Part shown: positions 15,001 to 27,000 of the stretch, one piece after another
Layout of the letters: each line of letters opens with the position of its first letter
Position numbering within the stretch: the stretch's first letter is position 1
Origin: Owenia fusiformis
Lineage: Eukaryota; Annelida; Polychaeta; Sabellida; Oweniidae
Reading direction: 5' to 3'
Assembly (NCBI GenBank): GCA_903813345.2
Contig: CAIIXF020000006.1
Location: forward strand, 21,709,936-21,773,935
Length of the DNA: 64,000 nucleotides
Notes under the pieces: model-generated
Told to the model about the DNA's origin: nothing
Databases searched by the model: none
Seen by the model: the letters and a program-made list of their open reading frames with translations, nothing else
Program-made: the position numbers and the translations under genes

Positions 15001-18000
15001 TTTCCGGCCGGATCAAAACGTTTAACCCACCTATGCGCAGTCTCAAGTCTGTGGACCCTGAAGAAAGATAAGTAACATCGCAATCAAATCAAGACAAAGA
15101 AAGAAGAAAATGAATGAAGAAACCAATGCAGCAACAACAAATGACATCCGTCCATCTGTCTGTCCGGGCAATAACTCAAATACCATTGGCCTGATTTTGT
15201 TCATACTTTGTTAACATATACCCTATGAGAGTAGAAGTTCTGCTCGACAGCCGATTTTCAAAATGGCCGCTCATTCAAAATGGCGGCCATTTTAGTGCCG
15301 TTTTTACAGTAATTTAGGTACAATATGTAAAACTGTAATAGCAATATGTTTGAAATGTAAAAAATTATAGAGGACATTGATAAAGCTAGAAATGTAGATA
15401 TTAAAGAAGCACATGGCAGCCATCTTGAAAAATGGAGGCCTTTCTTGCTATTTTACGATTTTTGCTGTTGTATTGTATATTATTTACCTCTAATCACTAG
15501 AGAGTTACTCAAAAAGTAGTGGAGCGATTTTGTTCATATTTTGTATGTGAATACTACATGTATAAGCATGAATACATATAAGCATGGCACACTGTCTAAT
15601 GACACTTTTGGTAGAAGGTGGCCATTTTGAAAAATGTCTGTCATTTTTGCTATATACTTTGTTTGTAAAAATGCCATCTATGGCTGTTCGATGGGATTTG
15701 CTACGCTTTGGCATTGCTGTTGTCTTGTTAAATTTTGAATCATCAAAATATTTGTAAAACAGATACATAATTTCATAAGAACATGATTTTCTATTGCAGA
15801 TATATGAATATCCAAGAGTGATCAAAGTCCTACTGAACATGATATCTCCCCCAGACCAAGAGGAGTTTGTGCAGAGAATTGGTGAGTTTGTTATTTCCCT
15901 CCCATTTGAAATTATGGTAGGGGAAAATATATCTAACTGAATATATCCTACTGAACATGATCTCTCCCCCAGACCAAGAGGAGTTTGTGCAGAGAATTGG
16001 TGAGTTTCTTATTGACCTCCCATTTGAAATTATGGTTGGGGAAAATATATCTAACTGAATATATCCTACTGAACATGATCTCTCCCCCAGACCAAGAGGA
16101 GTTTGTGCAGAGAATTGGTGAGTTTCTTATTGACCTCCCATTTGAAATTATGGTTGGGGAAAATATATCTAACTGAATATATCCTACTGAACATGATCTC
16201 TCCCCCAGACCAAGAGGAGTTTGTGCAGAGAATTGGTGAGTTTCTTATTGACCTCCCATTTGAAATTATGGTTGGGGAAAATATATCTAACTGAATATAT
16301 CCTACTGAACATGATCTCTCCCCCAGACCAAGAGGAGTTTGTGCAGAGAATTGGTGAGTTTCTTATTTCCCTCCCATTTGAAATTATGGTAAGGGAAAAT
16401 ATATCTAACCAAATATATCCTACTGAACATGATCTCTCCCCCAGACCAAGAGGAGTTTGTGCAGAGAATTGGTGAGTTTGTTATTTCCCTCCCATTTGAA
16501 ATTATGGTAAGGGAAAATATATCTAACCAAATATATCCTACTGAACATGATCTCTTCCCCAGACCAAGAGGAGTTTGTGCAGAGAATTGGTGAGTTTCTT
16601 ATTTCCCTCCCATTTGAAATTATGGTAAGGGAAAATATATCTAAGCCTTTTTTCGCTAGCTGTTATTGAACTACATACTTGCAAGTCAGACTGTCGACTG
16701 TTTCAAAATGATGGAACTTGGAACATGGTTTTGCCTTTCATTTACATGTTCTAACTGGTAATCCAATAGCAATGTACAAAATAATTAGTTAGAACATTGA
16801 TGAGCACATTTATTTGCATAAAAAAAAATGTTTTAGCGATAGTTTTATATCTGTGGCACATAGTTCACCAGTGTGAATTGTCAATGTAATGAATTGAGGG
16901 AACACTTAATCACAGAATTTGATGATCATGGGGGTTCAGTTTAGTCATTGAGATAAGTTAGTCCAACTTTAGATTTTCTGCAGACTAAAATAATTCCATC
17001 TCAGTTTTCAGTTTTGGATTACAATTTTAACAATGAACCTCTTGTTGGGTCTGAGTTATAGTGTATTGATATTTCTGCTTATAATATTTATTATTTCAGG
17101 TATTCACCTGTTGAACAGCTTAGCCTGCCAGGTGGATGGTAAAGAGAAGCAGTTGGTTGGGGACTATGGTGCAATAGAGGTATGTACAAGAGGCTATGGT
17201 TGCACTAATAAGCATCTATTTCTATTTCCTACAGTAGATTACTTGAAAAGAGACAGAGAAATATGCCTCTATATGAGCTATGGTGCAATAGAGGTATGCA
17301 CAAGAGGCTATGGTTGCACTAATAAGCATCTATGTCTATTTTGTACAATAGATTACTTGAAAAGAGACAGAGAAATATGCCTCAATATGAGCTATGGTGC
17401 AATAGAGGTATGTACAAGAGGCTATGGTTGCACTAATAAGCATCTATGTCTATTTCGTACAATAGATTACTTGAAAAGAGACAGAGAAATATGCCTCAAT
17501 ATGAGCTATGGTGCAATAGAGGTATGTACAAGAGGCTATGGTTGCACTAATAAGCATCTATGTCTATTTCGTACAATAGATTACTTGAAAAGAGACAGAG
17601 AATTATGCCTCAATATGAGCTATGGTGCAATAGAGGTATGCACAAGAGGCTATGGTTGCACTAATAAGCATCTATGTCTTTTTCGTACAATAGATTACTT
17701 GAAAAGAGACAGAGAAATATGCCTCAATATGAGCTATGGTGCAATAGAGGTATGTACAAGAGGCTATGGTTGCACTAATAAGCATCTATGTCTATTTCGT
17801 ACAATAGATTACTTGAAAAGAGACAGAGAAATATGCCTCAATATGAGCTATGGTGCAATAGAGGTATGTACAAGAGGCTATGGTTGCACTAATAAGCATC
17901 TATGTCTAGTATTATTACACATCCCACCTCTCAATTATATGCCTTAGATTCCTTTAGCAATCTCTGTATGGAGTCCTAACACCCCTCTGGTTTTACTGAT

Positions 18001-21000
18001 GACATTAACTTGGACGCGTCCACTATTGAATAAAGTAGTTTGTACACGTGCCAACTTCCTCAATTTCCCCATACATTAGTGCAATCAACACGCCGTTTTT
18101 GTTTGAAACAAAAATTTTATATGGAGAACAACAAGTCGTCAGTTGTAAAGGATATCAACCTTAATTATCCCATCGAACGAAGTTCGGAGGGATATAGGGA
18201 ACGCCTCCCTCCGTCCGTCCGTCCGTACGTACGTCCGTCCGTACGTACGTCCGTCCGTACGTACGTCCGTCCGTCCGTCTGTCCGTCCGTCCGGGCAATA
18301 ACTCAAATACCGTTGGCCCGATTTTGTTCATATTTTGTACACATATACCCTATGGGGGTAGAAGTTCTGCTCGAAAGCCGATTTTCAAAATGGCCGCTCA
18401 TTTCAAAATGGCGGCCATTTTAGTGCCGATTTTTCAGTAATTTTAGGTACAATATGTAAAACTGTAATAGCAATATGTTTTAAGTGTAAAAAAATTATAA
18501 AGGACATTAATAAAGCTACAAATGTAGATACATGTATTAAAAAAGCACATGGCAGCCATCTTGAAAAATGGCAGCCTTTACTCGTTATTTTACGATTTTT
18601 GCTGTAACTCGAAAAGTAGTTGAGCGATTTTGTTCATATTTGGTATGTGAATACTATAAACATTGCACACTGTCTAAAGACACTTTTGGTAGAAGGCGGC
18701 CATTTTAAAAAATGGCCGCCATTTTAATGTATTTTACTATAACTCGAAAAGTAGTGGAGCGATTTTGTTCATATTTGGTATGTGAATACTATAAGCATGG
18801 CACAATGTCCTATGACACTTTTGGTAGAAGGCGGCCATTTTGGAAAAAAATTTGAAAAATGGCCGCCATTTTAACATATTTTACTATAAGGTATGAGGTT
18901 CCATATCCATCCGCCAAAAGGTATGACCCCTATATAGTCCATTTAAAAACCTGTGGTATTGTTCTAAATAACGCCATAGTTGGCTTCTAGGGTACCTAGT
19001 ATGCCACTATTTGGTATCAAAATGAAGAGGAGGAGTTCAACTTTCATTTGAATTACGAAAATAGCGATGTATGTCAAAAATAGTTCCGACGTGAGCATGT
19101 CTACTACGCGTTTGCTCGTCATATCAGAATTGAGGAAGTGGTGGCAAACGCGAGTTACAATAAATGGACGCTGATATCTCAAAAAGTAACCTGACTCCCT
19201 ATAATATGATGTAGATCAATCGAACCCCTATATGAACAGGTACATTTTGATATATAACACTATGGGGGGTAAGCGTTTTATAGTTGGTCACGAACGCCAT
19301 ATGTGCAAAGTATTGTTATGAATTTTCGAATTTGGTGTTGGATTACGGTACTCATACCTTAATATGAGGCCTAAAATTGTCTGCTAGTTGGCCAGAGACC
19401 AATATTCCAGCAGAATTTGAGGATAGAAGCGATTTTTTTCATTCTGCTTAGGGCAAACAATGATTTGAAATCACTTTCAACCATTCTGTGAGTATAAGAA
19501 TGGTCATAAGAGGCCCGTGGAGGGTCACGAATGAAAGAAAGCCCTCTGAAATTCCGTCAAAATTGCAGGTTATTTCTTCATTTTTTGCTAAAATTGCATG
19601 ATTTTCAGGGCCCATATCTCAGTAAAATTGCTACAATGTAGCAATTTTTCATTTTTACAGGCTAGATACACGTGTCAGGTCGACAGAAACAGTAAGCATG
19701 TATGATTTTTAAATTGCTACATTGTAGCAATATTTATTTCAAAATACAGGTGTGAGGGAAACTGCAATTTAGTTAGATTTGGGCGAAAATGGCCAAATTT
19801 CAGTCAAAATCCTCGGGACACAGGGCCTTTGTCTTAGATTTAGTCAATGATGCAACTCTTAGTAGAAGGTGTGCCATATAGGGAATGAAAGCTGTTTGTC
19901 AGACGTATCATTTTCTTCAATAAACTCGGAGATAGTCAGGTTAGATTTGTGACGTCACAGTGGCAAAGTTAGACTAGCATATTTAGACGTATTTGGGGTA
20001 GGGCAAATTAACCCTTTCTAGCCTAAATGGATAAATTTTTCACATATTCAGCCAATTTCGACGTTTTTTTTGCATTTTTGAACTAAAAATGATATTTTCC
20101 GCCAAAAAAAGTTGCAGAGACAAAAATCAGTGTGATGTCATAAGACATTAAGGTATGAGGTTCCATATCCATCCGCCAAAAGGTATGACCCCTATATAGT
20201 CCATTTAAAAACCTGTAGTATTGTTCTAAATAACGCCATAGTTGGCTTCTAGGGTACCTAGTATGCCACTATTTGGTATCAAAATGAAGAGGAGGAGTTC
20301 AACTTTCATTTGAATTACGAAAATAGCGATGTATGTCAAAAATAGTTCCGACGTGAGCATGTCTACTACGCGTTTGCTCGTCATATCAGAATTGAGGAAG
20401 TGGTGGCAAACGCGAGTTACAATAAATGGACGCTGATATCTCAAAAAGTAACCTGACTCCCTATAATATGATGTAGATCAATCGAACCCCTATATGAACA
20501 GGTACATTTTGATATATAACACTATGGGGGGTAAGCGTTTTATAGTTGGTCACGAACGCCATATGTGCAAAGTATTGTTATGAATTTTCGAATTTGGTGT
20601 TGGATTACGGTACTCATACCATAACTCGAAAAGTAGTGGAGCGATTTTGTTCATATTTGGTATGTGAATACTATAAGCATGGCATACTGTCCTATGACAC
20701 TTTTGGTAGAAGGTGGCCATTTTGAAAAATGGCCGCCATTTTAACGTATTTTACTATAACTCGAAAAGTAGGGAAGCACTTTTGTTCATATTTGGTATGT
20801 GAATACTATAAGCATGGCACATTGTCCTATGACACTTTTGGTAGAAGGCGGCCATTTTGAAAAAATTTTGAAAAATGGAAGTACATGTGTGCGATTTTTC
20901 AAAAATTTTATAGGTGGCTACTAAAAGCATATTATTTCTTCTGTTGACAACTTGGCTAACCATTTTGAAAATGATGGCCTTTCTGGTGTGTTGTTTTATG

Positions 21001-24000
21001 ATATTTGCTATATATTTCGTTTGTAAAAATGCCAGCCATTTCTGTTCGATGGGATTCGCTACGCTTTGGCGTTGCCGTTGTTCTGGTTCAACAATGAACT
21101 ACAATGTCAATGAACAACTGGAAGATGGACAAATTCCTGACTTTTCAAGTCAACTTCAAAGGGATAGTTCGAATTTGCTGCAAGGGAACATTTTCTCTGG
21201 CGAGGAAAATCCAACTCCGGGTAGCATGCCATCCCACACCATCACCAGCGGCATAGACATTGACAACAACATCAACAGTGACTTCATGAATCGTGGGCTC
21301 ATTCCACCAGGAAATGAGGGGCATGATATGAACTCACAAGGGAAGGACTTGACTTGCCAGTCAAATTTCAACCCTATTTTGGATACTCGTGATTCTGGGC
21401 TCACCTCCCTACCCGGGACTGAGGTGCAGGACACATCCAACTTTCAACATCAGCACCCTACAACAGGGAGAGACTTCATACAGTCTAATAGTCTGAATTC
21501 AATAGGATTCAGAGCAACAAACACTTTACCATCTAAGAGGTTTTCAAAATCTCAACAACAACAACACTCCGAACTGCGGACCTATCAAAATCAACAACCA
21601 GGGCTAGCCTCAAGTATATCGCCAGATATGGTCCAAGATATTATCAAAGGACTGACTCCAACTCTTGAATTGCTCGTAGCAAACAAACAACTTGACGTTG
21701 AACTTCTAGGTGAAACAACCAACAGAAGCAGGTCCGCTAAAAGAAGGGAGGTACAAAGAGCGAAAAAGCGAACTGTTTCGCCGTCTAGTCTACAGTATGT
21801 TTCCCCGGACCGGGCATCTAGCCCCAAACGGGCAAGAAGTGATCATCCCTACAGTGAAGTGGACTCGCCCGTGACCTCTCCTGCGCACATGCGCCGTGAC
21901 AGCAATAACCCGGAAGACTCGGATTCTTCCAATTCCGACAACGATCATGACTTAATTTGTTGGAAGAACTGTGTTAAACTAATTAAAAATGCCTTTCCGA
22001 GTCATTTTAAAACAACTACAGACTATAACACAGAAACACAAACGGAAAATAGACCGCTAGGACTTCAAACTTTGGGTAAGAAATCTACTTCTTCAGACAC
22101 AACAAAAGGCTTACCGATCGGGCCTTCAGTGCTACAGAATTTCGCCAACATTAACCAGGAATTAGCCAACAAGAAAAACATGAATGACACTAACTTCCTG
22201 TTAAGACCAAAACGATCGTTCACGTCCCTCAAAGAAGATGAACACTTCTATAAAAAATCCATTTTGAATGGGACAACTAAGGAACTTGTTCCACATTCCA
22301 TGAAACTATCAGATTTGGCTTCAACTTCTTACCAGCTTCCAGCCAAACATCACAAACTGTTGGAAGAATCAGCGAGAGCTCCTCTTCGTCATCTGTCTCA
22401 CACTGAATGGATTCTAGGGACAACAGGGAAAATCATTGCGGAGAATTTCCCTGAAAATGAGGATCTCGTCAATCTTATTACAACAGCTTCAACTATGGTA
22501 AATAAAGCTACAAGGGACACCATATCAAATGTCACAAACGTCATACTGACTCAAAGGGACAGGGTAAGCTCCAAGTTCAGGAAGTCAGACGCTGAAGCCC
22601 TTAGGAATCTCCCCATCGACACCAAATTTTTATTTCCTGAAGAGGATTTAAAAAATATCTGTGAAGGGTCGGATAAATCTAAAACCTCAAAAGCGCTACA
22701 AGATTTAGCTTCAAACTGGAAAAATCGAAAACAGAATTATGATAAATCCAGTAATAACAACTCCACCAGAAGTAGTAATCAACATTCCAACTTTAACAGG
22801 AACAACTTCAACAACAACAACAACAACAACAGAAACAATAACAGAAACAACAACAGAGGAAACTTCTCTGACCGTTCTACTTCTACAAAATCCAACAACA
22901 ATAACAACAAATCAGGCTTTAAGAAGCGTAAATGACACTTCAATAACATCAATGTCCCAGCCCCGCCTCCCCCCGTTCTCACCTATGTCCCAGCTGGGAC
23001 CAGTGGGAGGCAGGATTCAACTACACTTAAAAAACTGGGAACTCATCACAAAGGACCAATGGATTTTAAATGTGATAAAACATGGCTACATGCCACAACT
23101 AGTGAACAATCCACCTTTGACAAAAAACTTCAACAACTTCGAATCGGCATCAAAAACAAAAGCTCTACTGCTTCAAAACATAGTAGATCTCCTAATTCAA
23201 AAACAAGCTGTGGAGGAAACAGACTACAACATACCGGGCCACTACAGCATCATATTCTTACGTCAAAAGCCAAACGGAGATTACAGACCCATAATAGACC
23301 TGTCTCTCCTCAACAAACACATAATATGCCCAAAGTTCAAAATGGAAACTTCAGCCAAAATATCAAACTCTCTACAAAAGGGCGAATGGGCCACATCCAT
23401 CGATTATCGGGATGCTTACTACCATATACCGATAGCCAAACCATTCAGGAAGTTTCTTCGCTTCGTGATCAACAACAAAGTGTACCAATTCAAAACACTT
23501 CCATTCGGAATGTCAACCAGCCCTTATGTTTTCACAAGAGTGACATTAGCAATCGGTGCCTTCCTACACTTCCAAGGGATATTAACACACCAATATCTCG
23601 ACGATTGGCTAATACGAGCCCCATCTGCACAACAGTGCCAAATATGGACACAAACAGTACTATCAGTGACGGAAAAACTCGGTTTTTTGATCAACAGAGA
23701 AAAATCCGAACTGATCCCAACACAGATTTTCAAGTACATAGGCACCCAATACAACCTAATACTAGGCCTAACATATCCTCCGCAAGACAGGATCCAGAAA
23801 ATCTTAGAAATCGCACTATTATTCACCAATACCCTTTCTCAACCAACAAGGCAGTGGATGAAACTACTAGGCCTACTAGCCTCAGCAGAGAAAAATATAC
23901 CCTGGGGCAGACTATACATGAGACCAATTCAACAGTGCCTAGCCAGCCAGATGTCTCCTACAAAATCACTAGAGACACCAATCTACATCAACCAAGAAGT

Positions 24001-27000
24001 AATAAACACACTGAAATGGTGGATGGACGAGCAGAATCTACTCATGGGTCAACCTCTGGGAATGTTTGTCCCAGATCACACAATCTTCACGGATGCATCG
24101 GAGACTATGTGGGGTGCACACATGGACTCTGTGGAAATCAATGGATTCTGGTCCCCATCGGAAATGAGAAACCACATCAACTGGCTAGAACTAGCGGCAG
24201 TATTGAAAGTTCTACACAAACTGAACCATCTACTGGTACCTCAAGCAAACATTCTAGTTTGCCTGGACAACACAACAGCCCTAAGCTACATAAACAAACA
24301 AGGCGGGACAAAATCGAAAAGTCTTCTGACCCTAAGCCAGGAAATCCTAATCTGGTGCAAAAACCACCAAATAAACATAAGAGCTCAACATATAGCAGGA
24401 TCCCTAAACCGACGGGCAGACGCACTATCTCGGGACAGGATAGTGAACACAGAATGGTCTCTACTCCCACAAATAGTGAAACGACTGTGGCAAATATGGG
24501 AGACTCCTCAGTTAGATTTGATGGCGACATGTCACAACAACAAATTACCACTATATGTATCCCCAGTACCAGACCAAAACAGCTGGGGAACAGACGCAAT
24601 GTCAATCCCGTGGGACAATCTCAACTTCTACATATTCCCACCAACAAGCATGATCGACAAAGTTCTAACAAAAATGAGAACACACAATTGCGAAGCCATA
24701 ATGATAGCTCCAAAATGGCCAAATCAACCTTGGTTCACGCAAATTCTGGAACTTCTAACGGACTACCCAAGAACGCTTCCAGTGTCTCAAAAACTACTAA
24801 AAATGCCAAAGACAAGCATGTTTCACCAGACTCCGGAAATATTTGCCCTTCACGCCTGCAAATTGTCAACGACACCCTCAAAAAACAAGGCTTTTCTACA
24901 GAAGTGTCTCTTCGAATCTCAGAATCATCAAGGAGGAAATCCACAAATAAACTCTATGATTCCAGGTGGAACACCTTCACTGTTTGGTGTTATGAACGGA
25001 ATTCAGATCCATGCCAAACAGATATTCCTCTAGTGGCAGAGTTTCTACTATATCTTCACCAGACTAAGAAACTTTCAATTCCTACCATTGAAGGATACAG
25101 AACTGCCATTAATACAGTACTGAAAAAATCATCTGATATCGACCTGACTGATAATTCCCTCATAGGCGATCTTATCAGATCTTTTAAACTGGAAAACCTG
25201 ACACCAAGGAACATGGTACCTAAATGGAATCTTGTATTTGTTCTTAATGCTTTATCCAAAGCACCCTTCGAACCTATGGCCACAGCGGAACTTAAATTCA
25301 CATCATGGAAAACACTCTTTCTTTTACTCATGGCTTCAGGGAAGAGAAGAAGCGATATACATGCACTCGACTTCAGACGTTTAAAATGGTCAGAATCCAG
25401 GGACCAAGTAACTATGTATCCCTTCATAGGATTTCTACCAAAGTCACTATCAGCTGCAGAAGGAGAATCTCGCTTTCAACCAATCCTCATTAAAGCTCTC
25501 ACCACACTGGTGAATAGAGACTCTCCAGACAGGACACTTTGCCCCCTCAGAGCTCTACGTTACTACCTTCAAGCCACAGTCTCAACAAGGGGCAACCGAA
25601 ATAGACTGTTTATACCATACAAAGCCGGATATACTGGAGATATACACGTAAACACTATATCTTCTTGGGTGAAAAATCTGATCTTGTATACTTACAAAAA
25701 TTCACAAGAAACAGATTACCAAATCAACTCTATTAAAACCCACGAAACCAGGGCCTTATCTGCAAGCCTTGCTGTTCAAGCAAATCTGTCAGTTACTGCA
25801 GTTCTCAAAGCCTGCTCATGGGCAAATCACAACACATTCACCAGCTTCTACCTACGAGATACATCAGTGATCGAGGGAGAACTGCGGAAATTAGGCCCTA
25901 TGATGGTTGCAGGCTCACTATACAACATATAGCATCTTCAACAGCCTTGTGGTGAGTCATCATCATTAAACATTCTTATGATTTTATAATGTAAATTATT
26001 TAGAATGTTCTACTTGTTGGTTTGTGGGTCCCTCTGGTTTAACTGAATTCACCCACCTCCTTTTCGGCTACATTCAGGCATATAATTGAGAGGTGGGATG
26101 TGTAATAATACTGGGAAAATCCTTTTTTAATTGATTTTCCTGTTTATAAACATACCCACCTCTCAATTACCAAAGTCCCACCCGACCTCCCCACTATTCA
26201 TTAGGGGGAATAGGGAAATTGAGGACGTTGGCACGTGTACAAACTACTTTATTCAATAGTGGACGCGTCCAAGTTAATGTCATCAGTAAAACCAGAGGGG
26301 TGTTAGGACTCCATACAGAGATTGCTAAAGGAATCTAAGGCATATAATTGAGAGGTGGGTATGTTTATAAACAGGAAAATCAATTAAAAAAGGATTTTCC
26401 CATTTCGTATGGTAGATTACTTGAAAAGAGACAGAGAAATATGCCTCAATATGAGCTATGGTGCAATAGAGGTATGTACAAGAGGCTATGGTTGCACTAA
26501 TAAGCATCTATGTCTTTTTCGTATGGTAGATTACTTGAATAGAGACAGAGAAATATGCCTCAATATGAGCTATGGTGCAATAGAGGTATGTACAAGAGGC
26601 TATGGTTGCACTAATAAGCATCTATGTCTTTTTCGTATGGTAGATTACTTGAATAGAGACAGAGAAATATGCCTCAATATGAGCTATGGTGCAATAGAGG
26701 TATGTACAAGAGGCTATGGTTGCACTAATAAGCATCTATGTCTATTTCGTATGGTAGATTACTTGAAAAGAGACAGAGAAATATGCCTCAACATGAGCTA
26801 TGGTGCAATAGAGGTGTGTGCAAGAGGCCATGTGTGTCCTAGGGGCCTCCTAGCATGTTAATATATCACTACAGTGTATAATAAAAATCATATGCAATGC
26901 TGTTTACAAACCCTCAAGACTGCTCACATTTCAGCTTGTTAATAATAAGCAGCTGATAAGGTAGCTCAGTTACAAACTTGACAAAATCTTATTTTTTTCT

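Larger units (their letters stand above)
12732..15147 (+). mobile_element. Penelope-like retroelement insertion carrying a ZER1 exon fragment at its 5' end
   Basis: This 2,416-bp insertion splits a CGTCC repeat and is flanked by the 10-bp duplication CCGTCCATCT (12722-12731 and 15148-15157). Its content is four bases (CATC), then 117 nt identical in layout to ZER1 exon G plus its intron start (12736-12852), then about 2.3 kb of retroelement with a reverse-transcriptase ORF. The 3' end is A-rich without a simple poly(A) tail. The element proper begins only 10 nt before the likely ATG, so it is probably 5'-truncated. Confidence 0.75.
17908..26401 (+). mobile_element. DIRS-type tyrosine-recombinase retrotransposon, complete, with nested insertion
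   Basis: It has inverted terminal repeats, three overlapping ORFs (gag-like, RT-RNase H, tyrosine recombinase) and an internal complementary region, the defining DIRS layout. The left end AGTATTATTACACATC and right end GGATTTTCCC are both complemented in one block at 26077-26169, which reads across their joined ends (AATAATACT then GGGAAAATCC). The flanks rejoin as TATGTCT + ATTTCG, exactly the sequence of other units of the host array, so there is no target-site duplication, as expected for this class. Without the nested 2.9 kb the element is about 5.6 kb. No stop or frameshift was seen in the coding part. Confidence 0.93.

Noticed and set aside
15025-15080. CTGAAGAAAG near the 3' end of the Penelope-like element as a hammerhead ribozyme core, as some Penelope elements carry
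   Set aside because: The required CTGATGA...GAAA core and the three stems could not be found.
20914-21093. In-frame extension of the gag-like ORF upstream of 21094
   Set aside because: The extension lies in the nested CGTCC repeat, which inserted just before the gag ATG; it is an accident of frame.
23059-24831. Very long open frame (957 codons to 25932) overlapping the DIRS reverse transcriptase in another frame
   Set aside because: Only the part from about 24832 shows recombinase motifs. Upstream it is the +1 shadow of RT, with low-complexity composition and no family match.
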